A stretch of 64,000 nt of DNA from Formosa agariphila KMM 3901 (GCF_000723205.1 NZ_HG315671.1:1275351-1339350); one strand, 5' to 3'. Numbered from the stretch's first letter, positions 7,813 to 17,874 are shown. Notes: generated by a model from the sequence alone, not told the origin. Translations and numbers: made by a program.

Positions 7813-10005
7813 TTATTTTGGTATGTCTGCTTCTAACAAGTCATATGTAATTTTAAATCGAGATTTAGACCCTGTATGTCCTGGAGCTTTTGGATCTGCA
7901 GCTAATACTTTAATTTTTGTAAACGTATTTTTTTCTTTTAAATAGGCTTCTGTGTTTTTTATAAGCAGAGTATTATATTGGGCTGCTAAAGCATCTAAAT
8001 TGATGTCTGCGCTTAATTTTAAAATAGCGTCTTTAACCGAAATAGAATCTGAACCGACTTTTGTTTGTAAATAAGTCTCAAAAGCCTTTTCGTCTTTAGT
8101 ATAATCCTTCTTGGTTTCTGTATTAAAAGCTTGACCTAATTCAGCTAATGCTATAGCTTCTTTTTGTAAATCTAAATCGACATAGTGAAGCATTTCAATT
8201 TTTAAACCATCTTTTTTTTCTTCTAAACTACTAAGTTTATCTAATTGATGAATTGATTTTCCTGTAGGAATTGTATCTAAATATGTAAACTCAATTTCTT
8301 CTAAATCTTTTGGGTCACCGCCAACTAAGCCACCCAAGAATTTCACAGGACTAGCCACTGTTTTTACAATAAGGTTTTTTAATGTTGTCCCTACTACTTT
8401 ACCAATGCTTACAGAAGGGTCGTTCATGTTTCCACCTATAGGAACATCTAATTTTACATCGCCATTTTTATCTTTCAATAAAAATAATGCAAACTTTAAA
8501 GGAAGTGTATTTACACCTTTTGCTGTATTAGACACTTCTGCATTTTTTATTAATAACTTATTTTCACTCGTTAATTCGCCGTCTACAATGGTAGTTTTTG
8601 TGTTGTAATAAAAGTCACCTTCTAAAATGTCATGACTTAAATAGTAACGCGAATAAATATTGATGTCTGATAATAAAAAGTCTTCTATACTAATGTCAAT
8701 TTCTGCATTGTTAGTGTCTAATGGATTAGCACCAAGTTTAGCTTTTAGAGTACCGCGGTTATTTAAAACCATATCTGAGTATATGTTTACCCAATCGGAT
8801 TTACTAGAAATACTATCTGAATTGATTTGAATATCACTAAGATGGTAGTCAAATTGTTCACCTGTAAGATTATCAGAATAGTCTAAAACACCACGGTTCA
8901 CGTTAAAATGATTTATGGCATAAAATAGATTTGTTTTTTCCTCAGTAACCTGAGTTGTATCTATTGGTTGTTCTGCTAAAGTATCCTGTGTTGCAGTTGC
9001 GTTTTCTTCAATTTTAAAAATTTTAAAGAAATTATTGGTTACAGAATCCAATTTAAAATGGGTATAAGATTCTGTTAAACTCAAAGAGTCTATTATATAC
9101 GAGCTGTTGGCATAATCTATTTTTTGTAATTTGGTTTTGAAGTTTTTTAAAGCCAGAAATTTTTCATCGTTATTGTCTGTCATTTCAAAGTCACTAATAG
9201 AAACGCGACCAGAAGCAATAGATTTCACGGCATCGTTAATGTTTCCCTCAATTTTAATATCGGTGTTTAAATGACCGTTAAGACTGTTTATATTGGCATT
9301 AGCTGCTGCGTATTTATAAAAAGAATTTAAATATAAATCATGAATAGTTATTCTGGCATCGTACTCTCCATCTGTAGGATTTACATTTAAGTTAGAGGTG
9401 AAATAGCCACCATTTTCAAAATTAAATTTTAAATCTGCATTACTTTTTTCTTCCTGATTCCAACCTATAAAAGGTATGATAAAAGAGAAATCCTCAATAT
9501 TAGTTATGTGGTCTACATTCTTATCATTAAAAACAAAGTGAGCGTCTTTAAGTTCTAGATTGTTTAAATTGTATTTTAAAGGTTCTGTTTCTTCAGGTGC
9601 TTCAACTTGAACGGTATCTACTTTAGAGGTGTGGAACGCTATTAAATCATCGAAATTAAAAATAGAGTCTTGCTGAGTTACGTTTACGGTTAACCCTTTT
9701 AAGTAAAATTGCTCGACCACTAATTCTTTACTTAGATAACGGTAAGGTTCTGTGTCTAAAATCAATGTGTCAAAACTGATGAAATTGGTTGTCTCATCTG
9801 CTTCAAAGAGTTTAAAATTGATGACTTTTACGGTTCCTGTAAAATAATTTAGTTTTAATTTATCAATATCAATCTGCCTACCAAGTAATGTTTTACTGTT
9901 GTTAATGGCATAGTTTTTAATTACGGTGGGTACAAAAATCAATATTAAAAGTATGATTAGGACAAATGCTAATCCACCGATTTTCCATTTTTTATTGGTA
10001 GTCAT
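7813..10005 (-). CDS. large AsmA/DUF748-like envelope protein
   Basis: 730 residues with one N-terminal transmembrane anchor (about 10-28: GGLAFVLIILLILIF) followed by a long periplasmic part of beta-rich repeats. The segment after the anchor (NSKTLLGRQIDIDKLKLNYF) is typical of AsmA-like/DUF748 proteins, whose relatives TamB, YhdP and AsmA act as bridges for phospholipid movement to the outer membrane. The C-terminal half has lower-complexity Lys/Asp-rich helices. Single gene with its own promoter at 10080-10111. Family assignment is by architecture and pattern; the exact function is unknown. Confidence 0.7.
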   Translation of the reverse strand: MTTNKKWKIGGLAFVLIILLILIFVPTVIKNYAINNSKTLLGRQIDIDKLKLNYFTGTVKVINFKLFEADETTNFISFDTLILDTEPYRYLSKELVVEQFYLKGLTVNVTQQDSIFNFDDLIAFHTSKVDTVQVEAPEETEPLKYNLNNLELKDAHFVFNDKNVDHITNIEDFSFIIPFIGWNQEEKSNADLKFNFENGGYFTSNLNVNPTDGEYDARITIHDLYLNSFYKYAAANANINSLNGHLNTDIKIEGNINDAVKSIASGRVSISDFEMTDNNDEKFLALKNFKTKLQKIDYANSSYIIDSLSLTESYTHFKLDSVTNNFFKIFKIEENATATQDTLAEQPIDTTQVTEEKTNLFYAINHFNVNRGVLDYSDNLTGEQFDYHLSDIQINSDSISSKSDWVNIYSDMVLNNRGTLKAKLGANPLDTNNAEIDISIEDFLLSDINIYSRYYLSHDILEGDFYYNTKTTIVDGELTSENKLLIKNAEVSNTAKGVNTLPLKFALFLLKDKNGDVKLDVPIGGNMNDPSVSIGKVVGTTLKNLIVKTVASPVKFLGGLVGGDPKDLEEIEFTYLDTIPTGKSIHQLDKLSSLEEKKDGLKIEMLHYVDLDLQKEAIALAELGQAFNTETKKDYTKDEKAFETYLQTKVGSDSISVKDAILKLSADINLDALAAQYNTLLIKNTEAYLKEKNTFTKIKVLAADPKAPGHTGSKSRFKITYDLLEADIPK

Positions 10006-10310
10006 ATAATTAAGATGTTGGGGTCGTATTTATAATTTTTGTCATTAAAGACGAGTGGGTCAAGTAGGTTTTGAATTTACAAAGATATTGAATGCTGAGA
10101 ATATTCTCAAAATTATAGATGACGAACTGTGTTAGCTTATACAATTAATTTCAGCTAAGCAGATTTAAAATGATATGAAATTCCTTCTTTTTGAATATAT
10201 ATTAATAATGTTAGTAGAATAAGTACATACCTCTGAAAAATTTACCGAAAAATTGAAAGGTATTCACTTTTTAAGCGATTAATATTGTATTCTAATTTAA
10301 AAATAATTTA
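10006..10310. other. divergent intergenic region (305 bp)
   Basis: It holds the promoter of the AsmA-like gene (10080-10111, minus). I see no TAnnTTTG box, repeat or small gene for the plus-strand lipoprotein gene at 10311. Confidence 0.5.
10080..10111 (-). promoter_or_regulatory. Bacteroidota promoter of the AsmA-like gene
   Basis: On the minus strand, TTTG (10108-10111), a 20-bp spacer and TATCTTTG (10080-10087) match the -33/-7 consensus. The inferred start near 10073 leaves a leader of about 68 nt. Confidence 0.6.
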
Positions 10311-11117
10311 ATGCATATTTTCAAATCATTTTTAATCCTTTTTACCATAGGATTCGTTACATCGTGTAATACAAAAGAAAAGAAACAAGACGTCGAACTA
10401 GAAGAGGTTAAAACATCTATACTAACAGAACAGTCGGTAGCTTTATCGAAATCTGAAACTTTGATTAATGAAGCGATTGCTGCTCATGGCGGCGATTTAT
10501 ATAATACTGCACAATATGCGTTTGTGTTTAGAGATAAAACATATAGTTTTAAAAATAATGGCTCGAGTTACGAGTATACCAAAACTTATAAAAAAGGAGA
10601 CTCGCTAGTAGTTGATGTTTTAAAGAATGGAAACTTTTCTAGGACGGTTAATGATGAAGTTATAAATCTTTCAGAAAAAGAGGTGACGAGTGGAACAGGT
10701 GCTGTAAATTCTGTGATTTATTTTGCAACACTTCCTCATAAATTAAATGATGAAGCTGTAAACTCTAAATTTATTGAAACCATAAGTATTAAAAATGATA
10801 CTTATAATGTGATTGAAGTTACATTTAACCAAGAAGGTGGTGGAGAGGATCACGACGATGAGTATATGTATTGGATTAATGAAAATACAAAAAAGATTGA
10901 TTATTTAGCTTATAATTATAGTGTAAATGAAGGTGGAGTAAGGTTTAGAGTGGCTTATAATAAACGAGTTGTAGATGGAATTACGTTTCAGGATTACACA
11001 AATTATGAAGCTACAGTTGGTACCCCTTTAAAAAATTTGCCAATGCTTTTTGAAGCGAATAAGTTGAAGGAACTTTCTAAGATCAAAACTGAGGAAGTTG
11101 TTAATTTAAATAAGTAA
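10311..11117 (+). CDS. conserved lipoprotein (DUF6503-like)
   Basis: 268 residues, with a lipoprotein signal ending in TSC19, so probably anchored in the envelope. The mature part begins with a Lys/Glu-rich linker, then INEAIAAHGG (about 62-71), a motif at the start of LolA/outer-membrane-lipoprotein-sorting-like folds, and beta strands ending with VAYNKRVVDGITFQDY. I think it belongs to the Flavobacteriia DUF6503 group; function unknown. Monocistronic, ended by the 11182-11211 hairpin. Confidence 0.6.
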   Translation: MHIFKSFLILFTIGFVTSCNTKEKKQDVELEEVKTSILTEQSVALSKSETLINEAIAAHGGDLYNTAQYAFVFRDKTYSFKNNGSSYEYTKTYKKGDSLVVDVLKNGNFSRTVNDEVINLSEKEVTSGTGAVNSVIYFATLPHKLNDEAVNSKFIETISIKNDTYNVIEVTFNQEGGGEDHDDEYMYWINENTKKIDYLAYNYSVNEGGVRFRVAYNKRVVDGITFQDYTNYEATVGTPLKNLPMLFEANKLKELSKIKTEEVVNLNK

Positions 11118-11181
11118 TCTGTATACTTATTTAGCTGGAATTTTAGTTTAGAAGTAAAAAAAATAGGACAAAGTTTAAAAC

Positions 11182-11211
11182 AAAAAAGCCGCTATAATTA
11201 GCGGCTTTTTT
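11182..11211. terminator. bidirectional terminator
   Basis: A 13-bp stem (11182-11194 with 11199-11211, core AGCCGCTA/TAGCGGCT), 4-nt loop, A and T runs either side. It separates the convergent lipoprotein gene and the PPIase operon. Confidence 0.9.
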
Positions 11212-11232
11212 GTGTGTTAAAGTGAAAAGTAA

Positions 11233-12363
11233 TTATTCAGCAATTCCAACTATTTCTAAATCGAAGATTAAGTTTGAGTTAGGTTTAATAACATTACCAG
11301 CACCTCTTTCTCCATATGCTAAAGCAGCAGGGATATAAGCTCTAACTTTATCGCCAACATTCATGTTTAACATGGCTTCTCTAAATCCAGGAATTAAACC
11401 TGCAGTTTCATTGTAAATCATAGGGAAAGCTTGGTAACCACCTTGCTGATCTCTTTGTGGGTTGTATACTCCAAAAGATTTTGCTGTTTCTGGATCATTA
11501 GTGTCGAATAAAGTTCCGTCTTCTAAATATCCTGCGTACTTAATAAGAACCTGATCTGTAGAAGATGGTTTAGCACCATCACCTTCACTAAGCATAGATA
11601 ATCCTAAGCCTGTAGGAAGTGTTTTCATTTCCGCTTTTATGGCTTTATCATTTTCTAAGAATGCAGCTTTAGCTTCATTTAATTTCTTTTCAGCTTCTTC
11701 TTTTTTACGTTCTATTTCTTTAAAACTTTCTAAGAATACAGCGTTAGCATCAAACTTTTTAGCAGCAGAACCTTTTCTAATAATATTAATAGATTTGATA
11801 ACAACATCTTCTACCGGCTTATCGTTTGGACCAACTTCAACATTAGAAATCGAATCTTGAATGGCAATACCTTCAACTAATTCTCCAAATACTGTATGTC
11901 TGTTATCTAAGTTAGGAGTTGCAGATTCTGTGATGAAAAACTGACTTCCGTTTGTACCAGGACCTGCATTGGCCATAGATAAAATACCAGGTTTGTCGTG
12001 CTTTAAAGTCTCATCAAATTCGTCTTCAAATTTATAACCTGGTCCTCCAGAACCACTTGCTGTTGGATCTCCACCTTGAATCATAAACCCATCAATTACA
12101 CGGTGAAAAATAATACCATCATAATATTTTTTTCCTTTAAACGTACTGTCTACCATAGTGTTTGTTCCTTCTGCAAGGGACACAAAATTGGCAACCGTAA
12201 CAGGTGTTTTTTCGAATTCTAGGTTGGCAACCATAGTTCCTTTATTCGTAATAATTTCAGCATACATCCCGTCTTCTAAATCAGGGTATTTTTCGTTACA
12301 TGCTGTAAAACTTACTAAAAGTGTAAGTAAAATAAATTTAATAGATTGTTTTAATAATGTCAT
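11233..12363 (-). CDS. dual cyclophilin-FKBP peptidyl-prolyl isomerase, lipoprotein
   Basis: 376 residues. A lipoprotein signal ends at FTAC22. Residues about 32-190 are a cyclophilin domain ([40 protein letters not shown]). A charged helical linker (about 200-245) leads to a C-terminal FKBP domain ([18 protein letters not shown], then [13 protein letters not shown] and [11 protein letters not shown]). The Trp of the human cyclophilin A WLD site is Asn here (PNLDNRH). Both domains catalyse proline isomerisation; the signal places them in the periplasm or outer membrane as folding helpers. It lies 10 bp downstream of gldI in a DHH-GldI-PPIase operon. Confidence 0.9.
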   Translation of the reverse strand: MTLLKQSIKFILLTLLVSFTACNEKYPDLEDGMYAEIITNKGTMVANLEFEKTPVTVANFVSLAEGTNTMVDSTFKGKKYYDGIIFHRVIDGFMIQGGDPTASGSGGPGYKFEDEFDETLKHDKPGILSMANAGPGTNGSQFFITESATPNLDNRHTVFGELVEGIAIQDSISNVEVGPNDKPVEDVVIKSINIIRKGSAAKKFDANAVFLESFKEIERKKEEAEKKLNEAKAAFLENDKAIKAEMKTLPTGLGLSMLSEGDGAKPSSTDQVLIKYAGYLEDGTLFDTNDPETAKSFGVYNPQRDQQGGYQAFPMIYNETAGLIPGFREAMLNMNVGDKVRAYIPAALAYGERGAGNVIKPNSNLIFDLEIVGIAE

Positions 12364-12373
12364 TTGTGTAATC

Positions 12374-12913
12374 TTAATTTTCTGTTATTGAATGAATGGT
12401 AACTCTGCAAATTAGCGGAGTATTTGTGTTAATTTTATTTTGATCTCCGTAATAGCCATAGGCAATTGCCGAGGGAAATAAGAAGGTTGCTGTTTCTCCT
12501 GCTTTCATTAATTTAAGACCTTCACGTAATCCGGTAAACAGTTCTTGTTTATCCATTATATATGTGTCGGGTTTGGTTTCGGCATTGGTGTAAACCATAT
12601 CTCCGTTTATGGTTTTAACATTGTAATCGAAATTTACAACATCTCCAAAATCGGGTTTTGGTAAAGTGTCAGAATCTTTCTTAATATTATACGTATACCA
12701 GAATCCATTTTGAGAGCGTAAGTAATCTTGCTCTGGATCTGCATCCATGATCTCTTGGAAACGTATTTTTTCGTTTTCATATAATTGAATGTTTCGTTCT
12801 ATAGATGCATCTACAAACGAACCACTTTTTACAGATATTGGTCGTCTGGCTTCTGGGGACTTGCAGCTTATAATACTGAAAATTACCAAACAACATAAAC
12901 CTAGTTTTATCAT
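12374..12913 (-). CDS. gldI: gliding motility-associated FKBP-type PPIase lipoprotein GldI
   Basis: 179 residues with lipobox SC17. The C-terminal FKBP domain (about 90-179) shows [31 protein letters not shown] and [12 protein letters not shown]. GldI is a periplasmic/outer-membrane foldase needed for gliding in Flavobacterium johnsoniae, where Gld proteins overlap with the type IX secretion system. Its start overlaps the stop of the DHH phosphoesterase gene by 4 nt (ATGA), and another PPIase follows 10 bp downstream. GldI-like proteins also occur in non-gliding relatives, so motility itself is not proved. Confidence 0.88.
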   Translation of the reverse strand: MIKLGLCCLVIFSIISCKSPEARRPISVKSGSFVDASIERNIQLYENEKIRFQEIMDADPEQDYLRSQNGFWYTYNIKKDSDTLPKPDFGDVVNFDYNVKTINGDMVYTNAETKPDTYIMDKQELFTGLREGLKLMKAGETATFLFPSAIAYGYYGDQNKINTNTPLICRVTIHSITEN

Positions 12914-13926
12914 GAGGTTAGTTCATTTTTATGGCTTGGTAAGATACTAATAAATTTCTCAATGGTTTCATCTAAACTTAAATCACTTTTACCGCCTGCT
13001 GCATTGGTGTGTCCGCCACCTTCAAAATACTGTCTAGAAAATTCATTAACAGAAAAATCGCCTTTAGATCTTAAAGATATTTTAATGATGTTTTCTTTCT
13101 TGTGTTCAATAAAAATGGCTGCAAAAATAATATTATTTAAAGAAAGTCCATAGTTTACAAAGCCTTCAGTATCTCCTTTTTTAAAATCAAATTGATTTAA
13201 TTCGTCCTGAGATAATGTAATATAGGCTGTTCGTAATTCAGGAATTACTTTTAAATTTTTTAAAGCACAACCTAAAAGTTGTAGTCTTGCATAACTATTG
13301 GTGTCGTAAATCGCATTATGAATTTCGGCATTTTTAGCACCGTGTTCCATTAACTTTCCAATAATATAGTGGGTTTTACTTGTTGTAGAAGCAAATCTAA
13401 ACGAGCCGGTGTCTGTCATGATTCCCGTATATAAACAGGTTGCTATATCTGCTGTAACTCTGTTTTCATGAGCTAGCATCTCGATAAAGCGGTAGACCAT
13501 TTCGCATGTAGAACTCATACGTACATCAGAAAACATAAACTTCGCATAGTTGTCTGGTTGCTGGTGGTGATCTATCATAATTTTAATAGCTTCACTTGTA
13601 CCAATTTTATCTCCCATATCTCCAACACGGTGTAACGCATTAAAGTCTAGGGTAAAAATAAGATCTGCTTTTTGTAATAAAATTTCGCAACGTTCGGTTT
13701 CAGATTCATACTTTAAAACCGTTTCATCTCCTGGTAACCACTTTAAAAAGTCGGGATAATCGTTAGGAGCCATAACTAGAGCATCGTGATTAAATCCTTT
13801 TAGATAATGGTATAATGCTAGGGTAGAGCCCATAGCATCGCCATCTGGATTTTTGTGTGGTACTATAATAATCTGTTTAGGCGTACTTAAAAGCGCTTGT
13901 ATTTGGTTGATTTCTGATGTTGTCAT
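12910..13926 (-). CDS. DHH/DHHA1 phosphoesterase (NrnA-like oligoribonuclease / pAp phosphatase)
   Basis: 338 residues. DHH-domain motifs are H24-x-NPDGD (26-30), Asp 94 in TLDFN and D119-H120-H121. The C-terminal DHHA1 motif is [10 protein letters not shown] near 305-314. These residues bind two metals. NrnA-type members degrade short RNA oligomers and dephosphorylate 3'-phosphoadenosine 5'-phosphate in the cytoplasm. It is the first gene of the operon with gldI, overlapping it by 4 nt, and is divergent from ndk; this order is common in Flavobacteriaceae. No exact promoter box was seen upstream on this strand. Confidence 0.88.
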   Translation of the reverse strand: MTTSEINQIQALLSTPKQIIIVPHKNPDGDAMGSTLALYHYLKGFNHDALVMAPNDYPDFLKWLPGDETVLKYESETERCEILLQKADLIFTLDFNALHRVGDMGDKIGTSEAIKIMIDHHQQPDNYAKFMFSDVRMSSTCEMVYRFIEMLAHENRVTADIATCLYTGIMTDTGSFRFASTTSKTHYIIGKLMEHGAKNAEIHNAIYDTNSYARLQLLGCALKNLKVIPELRTAYITLSQDELNQFDFKKGDTEGFVNYGLSLNNIIFAAIFIEHKKENIIKISLRSKGDFSVNEFSRQYFEGGGHTNAAGGKSDLSLDETIEKFISILPSHKNELTS

Positions 13927-13985
13927 AAGAGGCGAAGATACAATTTTTTAATATGTGATTATATGGTATTTTCTAAGAAATACAT

Positions 13986-13993
13986 TACTTTTG
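13986..13993 (+). promoter_or_regulatory. -7 box of the ndk promoter
   Basis: TACTTTTG fits TAnnTTTG; no clear -33 TTG is present. A start near 14000 places the functional ndk ATG at 14014 and excludes the in-frame ATG at 13963. Confidence 0.5.
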
Positions 13994-14013
13994 GCCTAAA
14001 TTTAAAAATACAA

Positions 14014-14433
14014 ATGGCAACAAATAGAACATTTACCATGCTTAAGCCAGATGCGGTTGAAAACGGACACATTGGCGCAATTTTAGAAAAAATCAACGCT
14101 TCAGGATTTAGAATCGTTGCATTAAAATTAACGCAAATGACAACTGCAGACGCTCAAGAATTTTATGCAATTCATAACGAGAGACCTTTCTTCGCAGATT
14201 TAGTTGAATTCATGACACGTGGACCAATCATTGCTGCAATCTTAGAAAAAGAAAATGCTGTTGAAGATTTTAGAACGCTTATTGGTTCTACAAACCCTGC
14301 TGAAGCTGCAGAAGGAACAATTCGTAAGTTATTTGCTGCTTCAATCGGTGAAAATGCTGTTCACGGTAGCGATAGCGATGAAAATGCTGCTATTGAAAGT
14401 GCATTCCATTTTTCTGGAAGAGAACAATTTTAA
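14014..14433 (+). CDS. ndk: nucleoside diphosphate kinase
   Basis: 139 residues from the ATG at 14014, the usual length of a bacterial Ndk. The frame is open to an earlier ATG at 13963, but that adds a non-conserved leader and would precede the -7 box at 13986. Motifs: the N-terminal [10 protein letters not shown] block, [14 protein letters not shown], and the phosphorylated active-site His 117 in ENAVHGSDS. It exchanges gamma-phosphates between nucleoside tri- and diphosphates in the cytoplasm. Single gene between its promoter and the 14459 hairpin. Confidence 0.95.
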   Translation: MATNRTFTMLKPDAVENGHIGAILEKINASGFRIVALKLTQMTTADAQEFYAIHNERPFFADLVEFMTRGPIIAAILEKENAVEDFRTLIGSTNPAEAAEGTIRKLFAASIGENAVHGSDSDENAAIESAFHFSGREQF

Positions 14434-14458
14434 TTCAATATTGTTATAATATATAGAG

Positions 14459-14490
14459 AAGCCTGTAATTTTTTACAGGCTTTTGTTTTT
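14459..14490 (+). terminator. terminator after ndk
   Basis: A 10-bp stem (14459-14468 with 14473-14482, core GCCTGTAA/TTACAGGC), T4 loop, then a T-rich tract. Confidence 0.85.
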
Positions 14491-14541
14491 TAATCACTTT
14501 TAAAGTTTGAATCTTTTTAAAGATTTATTTAATTTGCTTCT

Positions 14542-15084
14542 ATGGAATTGCTGAGTTTACCAAAACAGCCTAGTGCATTTGTTTCTTACTTTAGGGTAGG
14601 TAAACTGTTATATTATTCTCTTTTTCTATTTATATTAGAATCTTGGATTTATTGGATACAATTAAAAGCATCCTTTTTACAAAGTAATATATGGATTCAA
14701 GGCTTTTGGATTTGGTGTTTCCTGTTCTCTTTCGTTCATATTTTTTTAGTGATTATGGATGGCTGGTCGCGTTATCAGAATTATAAACGAGCAAAAGATC
14801 AGTTTTTCGAATACGGGTTTAGAAAACGTATAGCCGCAAATTATATCGTTTCAAAATGCCAACGTGAAGCCGCTCTAGTGGCAGCAAGCGAATTAGGAAT
14901 TAAAGAAAAGGTTGCAAATTATTATGAAGAACACGGTGTAAAATGGTTTCATTATGTGCCTTATTTCATGGTAAAAGATCCTTTGTTTTTAATTAGAAAA
15001 GCATTTTGGTCGCGTACTTTTCTAGAACGGTCGTATACGGCAAAATTCGACTTTAAGAAACTTCAACCCGAATTAACTTCATGA
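14542..15084 (+). CDS. conserved membrane protein of an ABC-transporter operon, unknown function
   Basis: 180 residues. Two hydrophobic segments (about 24-44 and 53-74) are followed by a cytoplasmic-looking basic and helical region with YQNYKRAKDQFFEYG and later FHYVPYFMVKDPLFLIR. I recognise no named family. Its stop overlaps the ABC ATPase start by 4 nt (ATGA at 15081-15084), so it is the first gene of a four-gene operon with ATPase, permease and LolA-like protein, probably an accessory membrane subunit. Function is inferred from position only. Confidence 0.65.
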   Translation: MELLSLPKQPSAFVSYFRVGKLLYYSLFLFILESWIYWIQLKASFLQSNIWIQGFWIWCFLFSFVHIFLVIMDGWSRYQNYKRAKDQFFEYGFRKRIAANYIVSKCQREAALVAASELGIKEKVANYYEEHGVKWFHYVPYFMVKDPLFLIRKAFWSRTFLERSYTAKFDFKKLQPELTS

Positions 15085-15926
15085 TATTATCGGCAACAGA
15101 TTTATGTAAATCGTACGGAAAATTACAAGTTTTAAAATCTGTAAGCATTCAGTGTAAAGCAGGAGAAATCTGTGGTGTATTAGGTGCTAACGGCGCTGGA
15201 AAAACAACGCTCTTTAAAATTATTTTGGGATTGGTAAAACCGAATTCAGGTACGGTTAATTTAGAAGCCCAAGGTATAAAGCCTATTGGCGGAATTATTG
15301 AAAAACCTGCCCTTTACGAGTATTTAAACGCCTACGATAATCTGAATTTATTCTGTAAAATTCAAGGTTTAAAAGTATCTAAAGGCGATATTCTAAACCG
15401 ATTATTACAAGTTGGTTTACCTATAGATAGAACAGATCCAGTTCGGAATTTTTCAATGGGAATGAAGCAACGTTTAGGTATTTCCATAGCATTGCTTAAT
15501 AATCCCAAATGTTTGGTTCTAGACGAGCCGTTCTCTGGATTAGACCCATTAGGGATTTCAGCCTTGAGAAAATTAATTATCGATTTAGCTGAAAAGGAAC
15601 AGTTAGCCATTCTAATTTCTTCTCATATTATTGAAGAGCTTAGTAAAATTTGCAACACCATGTATGTGATGAAGCAAGGTGAAATTATTAAATCGGGCTT
15701 AGCACAAGATATTATTCTCGAAAATACTACGAGTTTTAGTTTTAGTGCTCCGAATATTAAATTGTCTGAAGCGTTAAAACATTACGATGTTATGTATAAA
15801 GGTGAAATTGCTCATGTTACCATAACCACTAATCAAGTCCCAAAACTTATTCAGGAATTAGCTGACGAACAGATTTTTATTACGTCTTGCGTGCCAGAAT
15901 TAGATATGGATAAATTGTTTCAATAA
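15081..15926 (+). CDS. ABC transporter ATP-binding protein
   Basis: 281 residues. Walker A GANGAGKT (35-42), signature FSMGMKQRLGI, Walker B CLVLDEPFSGLDP and switch His in ISSHIIEE are all present, so the ATPase should be active. The C-terminal 70 residues form a small extra domain seen in ATPases of two-component exporters. It overlaps the upstream membrane-protein gene by 4 nt and is 8 bp from the permease gene. The substrate is unknown; the ABC-2-like permease suggests export. Confidence 0.9.
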   Translation: MILSATDLCKSYGKLQVLKSVSIQCKAGEICGVLGANGAGKTTLFKIILGLVKPNSGTVNLEAQGIKPIGGIIEKPALYEYLNAYDNLNLFCKIQGLKVSKGDILNRLLQVGLPIDRTDPVRNFSMGMKQRLGISIALLNNPKCLVLDEPFSGLDPLGISALRKLIIDLAEKEQLAILISSHIIEELSKICNTMYVMKQGEIIKSGLAQDIILENTTSFSFSAPNIKLSEALKHYDVMYKGEIAHVTITTNQVPKLIQELADEQIFITSCVPELDMDKLFQ

Positions 15927-15934
15927 CTCTAAGC

Positions 15935-16765
15935 ATGCTGGCATTAATTTCAACAGAATTTTATAAACTTTTCAAACAAAGTAAAACTTACTATGCGCTT
16001 GCTGCGCTCTTTATTATTGAAGCCGTGGTATTAGTAAGTGCGTATTTTCAGGGTACAAATATTATAGATATTCTTCTCGATAATTTAAAGCAAACCTTTT
16101 ATTTTGAAGGAACTTTGCTTAACGGGAATCTGTTAGTGTATCTTATTTTAAATACGTTATGGTTTCATTTGCCTTTAATTTTAATGATTATTGTTTCGGG
16201 AACTTTAACGTCTGAATATAAAGATAGAACCTTGCAGGCGGTGATGTTGCAACCCATTAGTAAATGGAAATTTATTGCTAGTAAATATATCGTGGCCATC
16301 ATTTTTACACTAATAGTTGTGTTTTTTGTAGCGCTATCGGCGTTTGTATTGTCGTATGGTATTTTTGGTAAAGGCGATTTAATCGTGTATTTAAATGCAT
16401 TAAATTTCTTTGAACAAGCCGATGCCTTTTACCGTTTAAAATGGGCATTTGTGTCTGGTGCGTTTTCTATGGTATTCTTTTCGGTGGTCAGTTTAACCAT
16501 AGCCGTATTTTTTAAGGAAGCCACAAAAACATGGATTGTTTCAGCTTTCTTTTTAATTCTTTCTAATATTTTACTGAAAGTCGATTTTGGTGTAGATTGG
16601 TTTAATATATTGTTTTTTGCCAAGTTAAACGATACCTGGCAGTACTTTTTTTATAATATAATTCATTGGGATGCCATAATTCATAACACATTGGTTTTAA
16701 CCTTATATATTGGATTAATAATGTGGTTAGGGATTTATGTGTTTAACAAAAAAGATATAGGATGA
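15935..16765 (+). CDS. ABC-2-type transporter permease
   Basis: 276 residues with six predicted membrane helices (about 15-35, 65-90, 110-135, 170-190, 200-220, 245-268). The segment SGTLTSEYKDRTLQAVM between helices 2 and 3 is typical of ABC-2/NatB-type permeases. It partners the ATPase 8 bp upstream. The stop overlaps the ATG of the LolA-like gene (ATGA at 16762-16765), so the four genes are probably co-translated. Cargo unknown. Confidence 0.85.
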   Translation: MLALISTEFYKLFKQSKTYYALAALFIIEAVVLVSAYFQGTNIIDILLDNLKQTFYFEGTLLNGNLLVYLILNTLWFHLPLILMIIVSGTLTSEYKDRTLQAVMLQPISKWKFIASKYIVAIIFTLIVVFFVALSAFVLSYGIFGKGDLIVYLNALNFFEQADAFYRLKWAFVSGAFSMVFFSVVSLTIAVFFKEATKTWIVSAFFLILSNILLKVDFGVDWFNILFFAKLNDTWQYFFYNIIHWDAIIHNTLVLTLYIGLIMWLGIYVFNKKDIG

Positions 16766-17409
16766 TACGATTTTTACTTTTGTTTTTATGTGTTTCTAGT
16801 GTGTTTGCACAAGAGATTGATGCCGATTTATTAGCTATTAAAACGCGTATGGATGCTATTGAGGCCTTTACGGTAGATATAGAATTGGATGTAGATGTGA
16901 GTTTTATTAACATGCCGACTAAGCATGCCAAAATGATATACGCCAAAGATAAACGCGCAGAATTTGAGTCGGATGATTTTGTAATGATTCCTAAACGTGG
17001 TTTAGATTTTTCGCTTCAACAATTGTTTGAATATCCTTTTATAACGGTTAATCGTGGTGAAGAGACAAAAAATGGCATAACATATAAACTTATAAATGTT
17101 ATTCCTACAGATAAGCGTGCAGATTTTTCTATTGCAACTCTCTATTTAGATACCAAACGTGTACGTATAGCTGAATCTGAAATAAATACGAAGAAAAACG
17201 GGACTTATAATTTAATGTTTCATTTTGAAGATGAGCAGAAGCTATTACCAGAACAAGTAGATGTGAGTTTTGAAATTGAACGTGTTAAAATTCCCCTGAA
17301 TTATATGGGGAAAGATACATCTATCGATAGAAAACAAATGAAAGAAGATGGTATGAAAACGGGTAAAATTACTTTAAAGATGACTAATTATAATCTTCAA
17401 TCTCTATAG
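16762..17409 (+). CDS. exported LolA-like protein
   Basis: 215 residues with a signal peptide (residues 1-16, ending VFAQ). The mature part begins DLLAIKTRMDAIEAFTVDIELDVDV, a helix then strands as in LolA/LolB-fold proteins that carry lipid-modified cargo through the periplasm. It has no lipobox Cys, so it is probably soluble. As the last gene of the ABC operon it may receive or hand over the exported substrate. Its 3' end overlaps the convergent gene at 17404 by 6 bp. Family call is by pattern; the function is inference. Confidence 0.6.
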   Translation: MIRFLLLFLCVSSVFAQEIDADLLAIKTRMDAIEAFTVDIELDVDVSFINMPTKHAKMIYAKDKRAEFESDDFVMIPKRGLDFSLQQLFEYPFITVNRGEETKNGITYKLINVIPTDKRADFSIATLYLDTKRVRIAESEINTKKNGTYNLMFHFEDEQKLLPEQVDVSFEIERVKIPLNYMGKDTSIDRKQMKEDGMKTGKITLKMTNYNLQSL

Positions 17410-17874
17410 GTTTTCAAGTTCTAATTCGTAATCGTATTGTAAATCTTCGTGTAAAGTAGCTATGCTTTTTTTAATACTAGCAACCTGTCTGTCGTACAAA
17501 TTAGTAAGCGTCACATTTCGTGTAATCGATGGTCTAAAGGCCTTCAACTCGGAACAGAAAAATAAGAGTAATTCTACTTCGGTTTCTTTCTTTCCAGAAT
17601 ATCTCGCGTAGATTTTAAGTTGCCTTAATATTTTGCGGACACTCTTTTTAATGTAATGAAAACTATTGGTGTTTATGGTTGTAAATTGCTCTGCTATTTC
17701 AACTTTTATATGATCTATATAATCGGCTTCGTTATGAGATTCGAATAATAAATAGGTGAGGAGCTCCTTGTTTTCTTTCTTGAATTTGGATAAACGTAAG
17801 CACAATGCTACAAGTTCTTCCTGTGTTTGATCTTGTAATTCTACTTTTAATTGTCTAACTGTTGCTGCTTTCAT
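17404..17874 (-). CDS. conserved hypothetical cytoplasmic protein
   Basis: 156 residues, largely helical and charged (KAATVRQLKVELQDQTQEEL at the start). No signal peptide, membrane helix or known catalytic motif. The start codon shares one base with the DUF202 stop codon (17874), so the two genes are translationally coupled and likely linked in function. The 3' end overlaps the LolA-like gene by 6 bp. I do not recognise a characterised family. Confidence 0.6.
   Translation of the reverse strand: MKAATVRQLKVELQDQTQEELVALCLRLSKFKKENKELLTYLLFESHNEADYIDHIKVEIAEQFTTINTNSFHYIKKSVRKILRQLKIYARYSGKKETEVELLLFFCSELKAFRPSITRNVTLTNLYDRQVASIKKSIATLHEDLQYDYELELENL

Noticed and set aside
13963-14013. N-terminal extension of ndk
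   Set aside because: The ATG at 13963 precedes the -7 box at 13986 and adds residues that Ndk proteins lack; 14014 is used.
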